A DNA stretch of 64,000 bases from Alteromonas halophila. Its GTDB lineage: Bacteria > Pseudomonadota > Gammaproteobacteria > Enterobacterales > Alteromonadaceae. The DNA lies in contig NZ_BMXP01000002.1 in NCBI RefSeq assembly GCF_014651815.1, forward strand, positions 1 through 64,000. Reading direction: 5' to 3'. Below are positions 32,015-41,426 of the stretch, piece after piece (positions within the stretch are counted from its first letter, which is position 1; every line of letters begins with the position of its first letter). Below the pieces are notes generated by a model, which saw only the letters and a program-made list of their open reading frames with translations, was not told the DNA's origin and did not search any database. A program made the position numbers and the translations under genes.

Positions 32015-32098
32015 ATGCGTAGTCGCAGGCCAGTTTGTTTCTTTACTGACATTCGTTTTTTTCAGATTTCAACGAACACAATGGCAGAATTTTTATGA
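32015..32098 (+). CDS. 27-residue leader peptide coupled to fadL
   Basis: A 28-codon frame begins at ATG 32015, with AAGGAG about ten bases upstream (around 32000), reads MRSRRPVCFFTDIRFFQ, then ISTNTMAEFL, and ends in TGA at 32096-32098, overlapping the fadL ATG as ATGA. fadL itself has no visible Shine-Dalgarno, so its translation probably depends on ribosomes finishing this leader. The peptide is basic and aromatic, and I see no family; it may regulate rather than act. Confidence 0.55.
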   Translation: MRSRRPVCFFTDIRFFQISTNTMAEFL

Positions 32099-33378
32099 AG
32101 CAGTTTTCGATTCTTCGGGCTTCGGTGTGCATCGCACTGGCATCAGCCACATCTTCTCAGGCAATCGCCGCCGGTTTTCAGGTCAATGAACACAGTGCTA
32201 ACGGACTGGGCCGGGCATTTGCAGGTCAGGCTGCCAAGCCTGAAAACGCCTCTGTACTGGCAACTAACCCAGCCGCAATTTCAGTATTTGACACGTCTCA
32301 GGTCAGTGTTTCTGCAAATTACATTAACCCCAATATCGATATTGACGGTGAGGTAGACGCAAACCTGGGTGGTCAGACCGCTACCCTGGATGCCAGCGAA
32401 GATGACATCGCCGACGCGGCACTTATCCCATCGGCGTTTTATACCACACCTGTGAACGACAAATTATCACTGGGCGTGGGGCTGTTCGCCAACTACGGCC
32501 TGTCGACAGACTACAGCGATGACTACAACGCGCTGCATTTTGCCGATACAGCAGAAGTTGTGACAATGAGTGTGAACCCGGCCCTGGCCTACAAAGTGAC
32601 CGACACACTGAGTCTTGGATTTGGCCTGAGTGCGACTTACGCAGAAGCGGAAATCAGCACGTCTACACCACAGGCGATTGGTCCATTATCCGGCAACCTG
32701 ATCCCCGGTAACGCGACTATTCTGAAACTGGAAGGGGACGACTGGGGCTATGGCTGGAATGTCGGCGCGTTCTGGCAGGCTACTGCTGATACTACCCTGG
32801 CGCTGAGCTATCGTGCTGAAACGGAACTGGATCTGTCGGGCGACATCGAGTCACAACTGTCTCCGGCATTAAACCAGGGCGGCGAGCTGGCCCTTGATCT
32901 GGCGGCCATCACTGAACTTGCCGTCGATCACCGTATAAACCAGACCTGGTCTGTGCAGGCAAGTGCGGTTCACACGCAATGGAGCGCTTTTGAGAAACTG
33001 GAAGCCACGCTTGATGACGGTAGTGTGCTGCCAATTAAACGTGAAGACTTCGAAAATACCTGGCGACTAAGCCTGGGTGCAACTTATCTGTACAGTGACA
33101 CGCTCACTCTGCGTGCCGGGTATGCCTATGATGAAGGTGCTGTATCGTATGCCCACCGTTCACTGAGTATTCCCGATACTGACCGCCACTGGCTGACGGT
33201 AGGCGCAACCTACACGCTTAACGACAGTTCCTCAGTTGACATGGCGTATGGTTATATTAAAGGCCGCGAAGCGAATGTGAATCAGCAGCGCGCAGTAGGC
33301 CCTGTGGTAAGCACACTTACCGCCACCGAACACGCGAATGCACACCTGCTGAGCGTGCAGTATAACGTCAGTTTCTAA
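32095..33378 (+). CDS. fadL: FadL-family outer-membrane transport protein for hydrophobic compounds
   Basis: The 427-residue protein has a signal peptide (...ATSSQAIAAGFQ) and the FadL-type N-terminus (GFQVNEHSANGLGRAFAGQA, with NPAAIS as in the NPA signature that follows), and a 14-strand barrel ending in the C-terminal aromatic of LLSVQYNVSF. It moves long-chain fatty acids or other hydrophobic substrates across the outer membrane. The start overlaps a leader peptide (ATGA). No fad regulator is adjacent. Confidence 0.88.
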   Translation: MKQFSILRASVCIALASATSSQAIAAGFQVNEHSANGLGRAFAGQAAKPENASVLATNPAAISVFDTSQVSVSANYINPNIDIDGEVDANLGGQTATLDASEDDIADAALIPSAFYTTPVNDKLSLGVGLFANYGLSTDYSDDYNALHFADTAEVVTMSVNPALAYKVTDTLSLGFGLSATYAEAEISTSTPQAIGPLSGNLIPGNATILKLEGDDWGYGWNVGAFWQATADTTLALSYRAETELDLSGDIESQLSPALNQGGELALDLAAITELAVDHRINQTWSVQASAVHTQWSAFEKLEATLDDGSVLPIKREDFENTWRLSLGATYLYSDTLTLRAGYAYDEGAVSYAHRSLSIPDTDRHWLTVGATYTLNDSSSVDMAYGYIKGREANVNQQRAVGPVVSTLTATEHANAHLLSVQYNVSF

Positions 33379-33390
33379 GCTGGCAGTGGT

Positions 33391-33412
33391 GCCTGCCTCA
33401 GTCGGGGCAGGC
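33391..33412 (+). terminator. Possible hairpin terminator after fadL
   Basis: GCCTGCC and GGCAGGC form a seven-base stem starting 12 bases after the fadL stop. The following bases lack a T-run, so it is weak on its own. Confidence 0.4.
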
Positions 33413-33738
33413 GCTATAACCGTACACGCTGCGATCACACATCTCCTGCGTTTTTCTCCCTTCTCCGTTCTCCCGCTTCACCACTAATCAATACTGGACA
33501 CCCATACTTTTTATACTCACTGAAAATGTGAATGCGACTTTGCTGTTTTCAGTTCTCACAGCGCCTCCTGGACAGCCACAATCATGACAGACATATTTTC
33601 GCGATAGTGCGTTGCCGATAAGGGCGGGTCCACCAGACTGAAAGAAAGTAAAAAGGTAAGTGTGCATTTTTGACGCGATCCTGTTGTGCATGACTGCGTA
33701 AAAACCAAACAATCCATCCCGACATGGCGTGACAGACA
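33413..33738. other. Intergenic stretch, no gene recognised
   Basis: These 326 bases contain pyrimidine-rich stretches (TTCTCCCTTCTCCG near 33455) but no convincing gene, repeat or RNA. The promoter of the oxidoreductase gene at 33739 must lie here; I cannot place it. That gene has no clear Shine-Dalgarno. Confidence 0.35.
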
Positions 33739-34818
33739 ATGAACACAATTACCCGGCGAAGGCTGCTAAAAGGACTGGCGGCGTCAATGGCGCTGCCTGC
33801 CCTGCCACTGGCGGCGCGTAATGATAAAAAGCTGGGTGTGGCACTGCTGGGCCTGGGCAATTATGCGTCTAACCTGCTGGCACCCGCATTAACCCATACC
33901 CGACACTGTGAATTACGCGGCATCATTACTGGCAGCCCTGAGAAGATCCCCCGCTGGCAGAAGAAGTACGGTATTGCAGATGCGAATGTGTATACCTATG
34001 ACAGCATGTCGTCGCTGGCAGATAATCCGGATATCGATGTGGTCTATGTGGTTACGCCGACGGCCACGCACAGGCGGTTTGCTGTCAATGCGGCGCAAAC
34101 GGGTAAACATGTGTGGTGTGAAAAGCCCATGGCCATGGATACCGGCGAATGCCAGCAAATTATTGATGCATGCGAGGCGAACCGGGTTAGGCTGTCCATT
34201 GGCTACCGTATGTTGCACGAACCCAATACGCGTCGTTTTGCAGGCTACGCGTCAACGCGACCCTACGGGCCTATGCAGTCACTTCAGAGCTTCGCTGGCT
34301 ACGCAGGTAACGGATTACCGGCCGACAACTGGCGGATGCGTCCGGAAATGGGGGGCGGCGCACTCTATGATATGGGCGTCTATGCAATTAATGGCGCACG
34401 CTTCGTCACACAGCGGGAACCGGTGTCGGTTACCGCAACGTTCGAGAAATCGCACCCCGATATCTTCCGGCATGTTGATGAGACCACCCTGTTCTCGCTG
34501 GATTTTGGTGATGGCCTCATCGCGGACTGCGGTACCAGTGTGGTACGCGGCTTTAACCGGCTTAAAGTCACCTGCGACGATGGCTGGTATGCGCTAAAGC
34601 CTATGCAGTCTTACTCTGGTGTGGCCGGGCGCACCAGTGATGATCGACGCTTCCCGGCCATAAGAGGCATGCAGCAAACCCTGCAAATGGACAATGATGC
34701 ACTGGCGATTATGGGCCGTGGACCGTCACTGGTGAGTCCTGAAGAAGGTCTGCGAGACATTCATCTGGTATCGAAAATTTTTGCAGCGGCCAAAAGCGGG
34801 AAACAGGTCGCCGTGTAG
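33739..34818 (+). CDS. Gfo/Idh/MocA-family oxidoreductase exported by the Tat pathway
   Basis: The 359-residue protein starts with a twin-arginine signal (MNTITRRRLLKGLAASMALP), then the Rossmann fold VALLGLGNYASNLLAPAL, the family motif CEKPMAMD (Lys of the EKP site), and MGGGALYDMGVYAINGARF in the substrate domain. Glucose-fructose oxidoreductase-like enzymes with Tat signals carry tightly bound NADP and act on sugars in the periplasm; that is the closest named relative. Its substrate cannot be read from sequence. Confidence 0.85.
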   Translation: MNTITRRRLLKGLAASMALPALPLAARNDKKLGVALLGLGNYASNLLAPALTHTRHCELRGIITGSPEKIPRWQKKYGIADANVYTYDSMSSLADNPDIDVVYVVTPTATHRRFAVNAAQTGKHVWCEKPMAMDTGECQQIIDACEANRVRLSIGYRMLHEPNTRRFAGYASTRPYGPMQSLQSFAGYAGNGLPADNWRMRPEMGGGALYDMGVYAINGARFVTQREPVSVTATFEKSHPDIFRHVDETTLFSLDFGDGLIADCGTSVVRGFNRLKVTCDDGWYALKPMQSYSGVAGRTSDDRRFPAIRGMQQTLQMDNDALAIMGRGPSLVSPEEGLRDIHLVSKIFAAAKSGKQVAV

Positions 34819-34913
34819 AGACGGTATGAACAATGACGCATCGGCGATTTTAACGTTACCCGTGCGTCTGGCACGACGGTGTATACGTGAATACCGACGT
34901 ACCATACTGAGGA

Positions 34914-35798
34914 CTAAAAAGTAGCAAACCAGTCCTTGAGGCAATCGACGGCGGAGCGTATTTTCACCGGGGTTTCGTTATGGCGCGGGGTAATCGCAAA
35001 CACGGTGTAATCAGGCAGTTGCCAGTCTTCCAGTAATTGCACCATCTCGCCTGACTCAATGACATGGCGGATTTCCGGCTCCGGCAATACGGCGTAACCC
35101 ACACCATCCCGGGTAAGCTGTATCAGTGTTTGCATGGAGTTGACGTCGACCCGGGCAGAGTGCAGAGGCTGATCTTCGTTGTCTGGTTTTGTCAGGGTGT
35201 AGTCGTCGATTTTGTTGTGGGCAATGTGGCAGTATTCTGCCAGCTCTGATGGGTCCTGTGGCGGGTGCTTTGCCAGTGCGTGACTCGCCGGCACACATAA
35301 AATACGCTTCCAGGTAGCCAGATGAAGCGACACAAAGTGATTGTCTGACATGGGTTTAAAGCCCAGCACCACATCGGCGCCAGAGTCGATAATATTAACC
35401 GGCTCATCGGTCAGCGTCAGCGATAAGGATAACTTAGGAAAATCCGTCGTTAGCTTCTGCAAAGGCTTACTCAGCAAGCCGCCACCAAACCCTTCCGGGG
35501 CGACAATATTGAGTTTCCCGGTCGGCGACAGTTGCATTTGTTCAATACGATGCTGGGCTTTTTGTGCTTCCGACAGCAAATTTTTACTGGTCTGGTAATA
35601 GATACGACCGGCTTCAGTCAGGCTCAGACTTCGGGTATTCCGGTTAAACAGACTCAGGCCAATGTCCTGTTCCAGCTTGCGCAGCTGCTGGCTAATAGCG
35701 GATACCGTCATGCCCAGTGAACGGGCTGTGACACTCATGCTACCTGTATCTGCCACGTTTACAAAAACCTGCAGTGAGCGGAAAAGCTTCATATTCAT
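34914..35798 (-). CDS. LysR-family transcriptional regulator
   Basis: With the start at the ATG 35796-35798, the 294-residue protein has the LysR helix-turn-helix at residues about 5-62 (GSMSVTARSLGMTVSAISQQ, SLFNRNTRSLSLTEAGRIYY) and a ligand domain (GKLNIVAPEGFGGGLL onwards). A long upstream extension of the frame lacks a ribosome site, while AAGGAAGGA lies before this ATG. It is of the CrgA/DsdC-like branch with an IRSAVDCLKDWF tail. Its target is unclear: both neighbours are convergent or unrelated. Confidence 0.85.
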   Translation of the reverse strand: MNMKLFRSLQVFVNVADTGSMSVTARSLGMTVSAISQQLRKLEQDIGLSLFNRNTRSLSLTEAGRIYYQTSKNLLSEAQKAQHRIEQMQLSPTGKLNIVAPEGFGGGLLSKPLQKLTTDFPKLSLSLTLTDEPVNIIDSGADVVLGFKPMSDNHFVSLHLATWKRILCVPASHALAKHPPQDPSELAEYCHIAHNKIDDYTLTKPDNEDQPLHSARVDVNSMQTLIQLTRDGVGYAVLPEPEIRHVIESGEMVQLLEDWQLPDYTVFAITPRHNETPVKIRSAVDCLKDWFATF

Positions 35799-35947
35799 TG
35801 GCGTGGGAAATCCTTCCTTGTTCGAATCTTCCCTATCATTGCCGCATAGCAGCATAATTGAAAGCACGTTTGTCTCAAATCGGCGACAAACCGCCTTCTC
35901 TGGCAAAAATCAGAACAGTATTGACCGCAAGGAAGGTATAAGACGAG

Positions 35948-36391
35948 CTAACGGATTGTGCGAACGATCCTGATCGCCTGTGTGGCCAGTTTTATTTCGA
36001 CTAAGAACATCAGCAACGCACTGATAAGAAAACACATGGCCAGAATAAACAGAACGATCACCGGTACTTTCAAATCAATGGCCCATAACGACCCGGCAAA
36101 CAGGGCCATGATGACGGTACAAACCATCAGTCCGGCCGCGACACACAGAGCAATTGCCCGGTTGATCACTTTTACCCGCCGCCACAACACCAGAATCTCA
36201 CGTTTTGTGCGGTCAATGAGCTGAGGGTCGGTATAGGTCTGAATACATTCCTCAGATTCTCGTACCCGGTCAGTGATACGCCCCAGTCTGACTGACATAA
36301 CATTCAGAAAACCCGCAATTCCGGCCAGTAAAAAGACCGGCGCGACGGCAAATTCAATAAGCTGTGACAGGCTGGGGATAAGCGTGTCCAC
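35948..36391 (-). CDS. DUF2721 family membrane protein
   Basis: The 147-residue protein has a hydrophobic helix at the start (LIEFAVAPVFLLAGIAGFLNV), the conserved RLGRITDRVRE segment, then two more helices (AIALCVAAGLMVCTVIMALF, VIVLFILAMCFLISALLMFL). This is the DUF2721 layout. Function is unknown. No partner gene suggests a role. Confidence 0.75.
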   Translation of the reverse strand: MDTLIPSLSQLIEFAVAPVFLLAGIAGFLNVMSVRLGRITDRVRESEECIQTYTDPQLIDRTKREILVLWRRVKVINRAIALCVAAGLMVCTVIMALFAGSLWAIDLKVPVIVLFILAMCFLISALLMFLVEIKLATQAIRIVRTIR

Positions 36392-36432
36392 TGTGGCAAT
36401 ACCCTAAATAGTTGTGTCGTTGCAATCTATGT

Positions 36433-36446
36433 CTGACGCGCGTCAG
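36433..36446. promoter_or_regulatory. Perfect 14-base palindrome upstream of the TonB receptor
   Basis: CTGACGCGCGTCAG lies 68 bases before the receptor start and 42 bases before the divergent DUF2721 gene's start. It is a perfect palindrome of operator size. The AT-rich run after it (TATTGTATC...AATATATAC) could be the promoter. I cannot name the binding protein. Confidence 0.35.
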
Positions 36447-36513
36447 TAACTAATGTATTGTATCTTCTCACAATATATACGCATCAACACCAATAATCGA
36501 TGAAGTGGAATTA

Positions 36514-38589
36514 ATGCTATCACCAAAGAGTCTACTGCCCGCAATATTGCTTAGCTGCACGCATGGAACAGCAAGCGCTCAAGACGAACCTGCCAGCGAG
36601 CCGGTTGAACGTATCGTCACCACCGCCACCCGGCAACCCGATCCTACTTCCAGCCTGCCCTTTGTGGTGGCCAGTGTGGACAGTGAAAGTCTGAAGATGA
36701 CGTCACCTGAACATATCGAAGAAGTGCTGAAGTTTATCGCCGGGGTTGGTGTTCAGCGTGGCAACGGGCAGGAATATCTGCCAGCCATCCGATCTCAGGT
36801 ATTCACCGGCGCTGGCGCCTGTGGCGGGCTGCTCACTGCTGAAGACGGGATACCGCTGCGTGCCGCCGGATTTTGTAATATCAACGAATTGTTTGAAGCG
36901 CATGCAGAAATGGCGCAGCGTATTGAGGTGCTGAAAGGACCAGGATCGGCGCTGTATGGCTCTAATGCCGTGCATGGTGTGATCAATGTGATTACACCGG
37001 ATACCACGCAAGGCCCTGGCCTACTGGGTATGGATTATGGTTCATATGGTTATACCCGCTTCAAACTGCGTAACGGTGTCGACTGGGGCGACGGTGGCTT
37101 AGGCGTTAATGCCAGTATAACCCGGGACAGCGGCTACCGTGACGGTGAGCGGGTCGATCAGGAAAAGGTCAATGTGCGCCATCGCCTCGACGCCGGGCAG
37201 GTGCAGGTTACCAGTGGTTTAACCTATACCAATCTGGATCAGCAGACAGCGGGCTACATTACCGGTCAGGATGCATATAAAGATGACGACCGGGCGCAGC
37301 AAAACGAAAATCCTGACGCCTTTCGCCGTGCCAGAGCGCTTCGCGTATGGTCAAAGTTGCGTATCGATCTGGGCCAGGAGCGGGTGCTGACGCTGACACC
37401 TTATGCCCGCGATCAGGAAATGGACTTTTTTATGCACTTTCTACCCGGCACACCACTGGAAACCAATGCACAACAGGGCGTTGGATTTCAAAGCCTGTAT
37501 ACGGCACCACTGGGTGATAACTGGCTGTTACGCACCGGCGTAGATGCAGAGTATACACAGGGCAGTCTGACACAGTTTCAGGAGGATCCTACCGAAGGTT
37601 CAGCGTTTTTGCAGGAAACCATTCCGGCAGGCGATCACTATGATTATGACGTAGATGCCAGGTTACTGGCGCCTTTTGTATCGCTGGTATGGCAGCAGCA
37701 AAAGTGGCGGGTCAGTATTGGCGCGCGCTATGAAGATATGCGCTACGACTACACCAACAATATGCTGACCGGTCGTACCCGCGACGACGGTACGCCTTGC
37801 GGTATGGGCGGCTGTCGTTATGCCCGCCCGGGTGACCGGGTGGATAACTTTACTAATGTAAGCCCGAAGCTGGGGGTTACCTACCAGTGGTCACCGGATG
37901 TACAGCTTTACGCGAACCTGTCTGCCGGGTACCGCGCGCCACAGGCCACCGAGCTTTACCGGCTGCAGCGTGAACAGCAGGTAGCAGAGCTGGACGAAGT
38001 CACTATTCGCAGTGCCGAAACCGGACTTCGTGCCGCAGTGCCGGCGGGTCGTGTGGTCCTGTCGCTGTATCGCATGGACAAAGACAACTTCATTTACCGT
38101 GACGCTAATTTTTTTAACGTCAGTAACGGTGAATCCCGCCACGAGGGCGTAGAATTAACCTGGCAGTATCAGTTCAGTCCTGCGTTTGATATTCGTATGG
38201 CGGCGTCCTACGCCAGACATACCTACAGACATACGCCTGCTGAGGGTGAAACATCACTGCAAGGAAACGATATTGATTCAGCGCCTCGCACCCTGACTAA
38301 CACGCGTCTGGGCTGGAATCTCAGTGATCAAAGCCGGCTGGAACTGGAATGGCAGCATGTCGGCTCTTACTACACTGATCCGGAAAATCTGCATGAGTAT
38401 GAAGGGCATGATGTTTTGCATTTGCGTGGTAAAACGCAGCTCACGCCAGCACTGGAATTAAGCGCCCGGATCCTTAATATTGCAGACATCAATTACGCGG
38501 AACGGGCTGACTTTACGCAGTTTGGCGGGGCGCGCTATTTTCCTGGCATGCCCCGGCATGTGATGATGAGCCTGAATTATCAGTGGTAG
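36514..38589 (+). CDS. TonB-dependent receptor (BtuB/FepA-like plug), substrate unknown
   Basis: The 691-residue protein has a signal peptide (MLSPKSLLPAILLSCTHGTASA), a TonB box region (ERIVTTATR), a plug with MAQRIEVLKGPGSALYGSNAVHGVINVIT and an unusual cysteine pair in GAGACGGLLTAEDGIPLRAAGFC, and a barrel ending in SLNYQW. The short TTATR TonB box and plug style are of the vitamin B12/siderophore class. The ligand is not shown by context. ATG at 36514 is used; a GTG at 36505 is less likely. Confidence 0.85.
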   Translation: MLSPKSLLPAILLSCTHGTASAQDEPASEPVERIVTTATRQPDPTSSLPFVVASVDSESLKMTSPEHIEEVLKFIAGVGVQRGNGQEYLPAIRSQVFTGAGACGGLLTAEDGIPLRAAGFCNINELFEAHAEMAQRIEVLKGPGSALYGSNAVHGVINVITPDTTQGPGLLGMDYGSYGYTRFKLRNGVDWGDGGLGVNASITRDSGYRDGERVDQEKVNVRHRLDAGQVQVTSGLTYTNLDQQTAGYITGQDAYKDDDRAQQNENPDAFRRARALRVWSKLRIDLGQERVLTLTPYARDQEMDFFMHFLPGTPLETNAQQGVGFQSLYTAPLGDNWLLRTGVDAEYTQGSLTQFQEDPTEGSAFLQETIPAGDHYDYDVDARLLAPFVSLVWQQQKWRVSIGARYEDMRYDYTNNMLTGRTRDDGTPCGMGGCRYARPGDRVDNFTNVSPKLGVTYQWSPDVQLYANLSAGYRAPQATELYRLQREQQVAELDEVTIRSAETGLRAAVPAGRVVLSLYRMDKDNFIYRDANFFNVSNGESRHEGVELTWQYQFSPAFDIRMAASYARHTYRHTPAEGETSLQGNDIDSAPRTLTNTRLGWNLSDQSRLELEWQHVGSYYTDPENLHEYEGHDVLHLRGKTQLTPALELSARILNIADINYAERADFTQFGGARYFPGMPRHVMMSLNYQW

Positions 38590-38697
38590 AATAGCAGTGG
38601 CGGGCAGTACGCTGCCCGCGTCCTGATTAGGTAAGCAGAGATAAGTCATGGGCCCGAGGCTTATGACTTATCTGTACTTATTTAAACGGACCCTTGT

Positions 38698-39990
38698 ATG
38701 AAACGTATTATTGTTGTCGGAGGCGGTGCCGGCGGGCTGGAGCTGGTTTCTCATTTGAGTCGGCACTTTGGAAAATCAGACGCTGTGCAGGTTACGCTGG
38801 TGGATCGCTGCCGCACCCATATCTGGAAGCCCCTGTTGCATGAAGTGGCAGCAGGCGTTATTGATAAGCACTCAGATGGTGTCGAATACGGCATGCATGC
38901 CAGCATGAATGGCTATGAGTTCCAGTTGGGCAATATGAGCGATATCGACACCGAGCGTCGCCAGATAACACTGGATGCACTGATTGATGATAATGGTGAG
39001 GTTATTCTGCCAAGCCGTCAGCTTGATTACGACTACCTGGTACTGGCGGTAGGCAGTGTCAGCAATGATTTTGGCACGCCCGGCGTTAGCGACTATTGCT
39101 ATATGCTTGACTCGCTTGCCGAAGCAGAAAAGTTTCACCGGGCACTCATCAATCAGCTGCTGAAGGTTAATGCGTCAGAAAATGACAAAGCAGAGTTGCA
39201 TGTGGCAATTGTGGGTGGCGGCGCAACCGGAACGGAGCTTGCGGCACAACTGCACCATATTGCCAACCTTGCGCGCGCCTATGGCATGCCAAAAATGTCG
39301 GCACAGCGACTTAAGGTGACGATTCTGGAAGCTGGCGAACGTATCCTGCCTGCTCTTCCTGAACGTATTGCAGCCTCTGCCAGGCAGGCACTGTCAAAGC
39401 TGTCGATTGATGTAAAAGAAGGCTGTAAGGTTGTTGAAGCAGACGAACAGGGCTTTGTCACCGGCGAAGACAGCCGCCTTGATGCTGATTTGATGGTGTG
39501 GGCAGCCGGGGTGAAAGCGCCGCCGATGCTTGCAGATATGGGCGCATTTGAAACCAACAGGGTTAATCAAATCCTGGTGCGCGATACACTGCAAAGCACC
39601 CGCAACGACGAAATTTTCGTTATTGGCGACTGTTGTGGCGTGCAGCGTGACGATGGCTCATGGGTTCCGCCGCGGGCGCAGTCTGCGCATCAGATGGCAG
39701 AGACCGTCAATGACAACCTGCGCAGGGCGCTGAATGACAAGCCGTTAAAAGCCTTCACTTATCGCGATTACGGCTCACTGGTGCACTTAAGTAAATACAG
39801 CACAGTTGGAAGTCTGATGGGATCTCTGGCTAACTCCAGCATGTTTGTTGAAGGGCGTCTGGCACGTCTGGTATATAAATCACTGTATAACATGCATCAG
39901 TTTGCTGTGCATGGTTACATTCGTGGCATGTTTAAAATTTTAAGCCGCAAAGTGGGAAATGCGGTCAGCCTTAAACTTAAACTTCATTAA
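38698..39990 (+). CDS. ndh: Type II NADH dehydrogenase (NDH-2)
   Basis: The 430-residue flavoprotein opens MKRIIVVGGGAGGLELVSHL (FAD fold) and has the NADH fold VAIVGGGATGTELAAQL, the DADLMVWAAGVKAP and FVIGDCC segments, and QSAHQMAETVNDNL, all NDH-2 hallmarks. A C-terminal amphipathic helix anchors such enzymes to the inner membrane. It passes electrons from NADH to quinone without proton pumping. It stands alone, with a strong terminator behind. Confidence 0.9.
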   Translation: MKRIIVVGGGAGGLELVSHLSRHFGKSDAVQVTLVDRCRTHIWKPLLHEVAAGVIDKHSDGVEYGMHASMNGYEFQLGNMSDIDTERRQITLDALIDDNGEVILPSRQLDYDYLVLAVGSVSNDFGTPGVSDYCYMLDSLAEAEKFHRALINQLLKVNASENDKAELHVAIVGGGATGTELAAQLHHIANLARAYGMPKMSAQRLKVTILEAGERILPALPERIAASARQALSKLSIDVKEGCKVVEADEQGFVTGEDSRLDADLMVWAAGVKAPPMLADMGAFETNRVNQILVRDTLQSTRNDEIFVIGDCCGVQRDDGSWVPPRAQSAHQMAETVNDNLRRALNDKPLKAFTYRDYGSLVHLSKYSTVGSLMGSLANSSMFVEGRLARLVYKSLYNMHQFAVHGYIRGMFKILSRKVGNAVSLKLKLH

Positions 39991-40002
39991 TTTGGGCAGA
40001 AT

Positions 40003-40037
40003 GTGACCCGGGGCGATAGTGCGCCCCGGACCGTCAC
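40003..40037. terminator. Strong hairpin between ndh and the YceI gene (bidirectional)
   Basis: GTGACCCGGGGCG and CGCCCCGG-CCGTCAC pair around a six-base loop between convergent genes. T-rich sequence (TCTTACTTTTTAC) follows on the plus strand, so it terminates ndh at least. Confidence 0.7.
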
Positions 40038-40062
40038 ACTCTTACTTTTTACTTCTTACTTT

Positions 40063-40629
40063 TTATTGTTTCACGCCTTCAATATGCAGCGACAGCATGA
40101 CGTGTTGTGAGGCAGGCCCCAAATCATAGTCAATGCCAAAGTCTTTCAGTGCCAGCTTAGTAGTGCCGGAGAAACCCGCACGATAGCCACCCCAGGGATC
40201 TTCACCTTCGCCGATTTTTTTCGCTTCAATGGTGATAGGCTTGGTGACGCCGTGCAGAGTAAAGTCACCCATTACTTTCATGTTGCCATCTGCCATCGTT
40301 TTAATGTCGGTGCTGACGAATTTCGCTTCCGGGTATTTCTCTACATCCAGAAAATCATCGCCACGCAGATGCTTATCACGCTCCGCATGGTTGGTGTCGA
40401 CACTCGCCGTATCAATACTGACACGGATATCCGAGGCGCCCGGATTATTTTCGTCGTAGCTGAAGGTGCCGCTGAAATCATTGAAGCGGCCAGTCAGCCA
40501 GGAATACCCAAGATGCTGGATTTTGAAGTTGATCGACGCATGTGCGCCTTTGGTGTCGATCTTGTAATCTGCAGCATTGGCGCCAGAGAAAACAAGTGCA
40601 GCCGTAAGGCCCAGTAACAGCTTTTTCAT
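40063..40629 (-). CDS. YceI-family periplasmic lipid-binding protein
   Basis: The 188-residue protein has a signal peptide ([20 protein letters not shown]) and the YceI lipocalin-like barrel: [54 protein letters not shown] and [16 protein letters not shown]. Such proteins bind polyisoprenoids or quinone-like lipids. It follows the cytochrome b561 gene by nine bases, the usual pairing, so the two probably act together in periplasmic redox or quinone-related chemistry. Confidence 0.88.
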   Translation of the reverse strand: MKKLLLGLTAALVFSGANAADYKIDTKGAHASINFKIQHLGYSWLTGRFNDFSGTFSYDENNPGASDIRVSIDTASVDTNHAERDKHLRGDDFLDVEKYPEAKFVSTDIKTMADGNMKVMGDFTLHGVTKPITIEAKKIGEGEDPWGGYRAGFSGTTKLALKDFGIDYDLGPASQHVMLSLHIEGVKQ

Positions 40630-40638
40630 GGAAACTCC

Positions 40639-41184
40639 TCAGTTTTTCGAACTAGTGAACCCCAACATCTGCTTCAGGGTTTGGTCATGGTTAAAAAAGT
40701 GGTGTTTAAACGCGGCCAGCGCATGCAGCGAGGCCAGAATGATCAAAGACCAGGCAACATAAAAATGCACCTCGCCAGCGATATCTTCCTGCTGTTCAAT
40801 AAATGCGCCTGCACCCGGCACGGTAACCCAGTTAAATATCTCTATACCCCGCCCATCGGCAGTTGAGATCAGGTAACCGGACGCAAACAGCGTAAACAGC
40901 AACCCATACAATGCCAGATGCCCCAGCCGGCCGAGCCATATTTCCCAGGTTGCCCCGTGTTCAGGCGGTCGTGAACTCCCAACTCGCACGGACACGCGCA
41001 GCAAGGTAACCGCAGCCAGCAACAGTCCCACACTCTTATGCCAGTGCGGCGCAGTTTTGTACCAGTCACTGTAATAGGTCAAATCGACCATCCACAGCCC
41101 TGACGCAAACATGCCAATAACGACGAATGCGCTCAGCCAGTGAATGACAATAATATTCAGGTTCCAGCGTAACGGTGCTTTCAT
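40639..41184 (-). CDS. Cytochrome b561 family membrane protein
   Basis: The 181-residue protein begins MKAPLRWNLNIIVIHWLSAF. It has four membrane helices and the heme histidines of bacterial b561: IHWLSAF, WHKSVGLLL, HLALYG and EVHFYVAW...HALAAFKHHF. It transfers electrons between quinol and a partner in the periplasm, possibly involving the YceI protein encoded next. I chose the ATG 41182-41184 with AGGAAAG upstream over upstream ATGs without sites. Confidence 0.85.
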   Translation of the reverse strand: MKAPLRWNLNIIVIHWLSAFVVIGMFASGLWMVDLTYYSDWYKTAPHWHKSVGLLLAAVTLLRVSVRVGSSRPPEHGATWEIWLGRLGHLALYGLLFTLFASGYLISTADGRGIEIFNWVTVPGAGAFIEQQEDIAGEVHFYVAWSLIILASLHALAAFKHHFFNHDQTLKQMLGFTSSKN

Positions 41185-41426
41185 GATGCTTTCCTGTTTA
41201 AGCTGACCGGCCATGGGACACGTATTTATAGGTAGCGTAGAGGAATGGTGTCCGGCATGACAGAACAACTATTCGAGTAAGTTATTCGATTTTAACGAAT
41301 GTTAGTCGCCAGATCAGGCTGACTTGGGTGAAGAGCGTTAAAACACGGTCAATGCCACAATTTGATCGTCCAGCTGATGTTTAATTCCTGCGTTTGCATC
41401 TTATAGTCAGGTAAGAGGTAGTAAAA

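Noticed and set aside
40042-40069. Direct repeat CTTACTTTTTACTTCTTACTTTTTATTG
   Set aside because: Simple pyrimidine-rich sequence beside a terminator, most likely part of the T-rich tail rather than a functional repeat.
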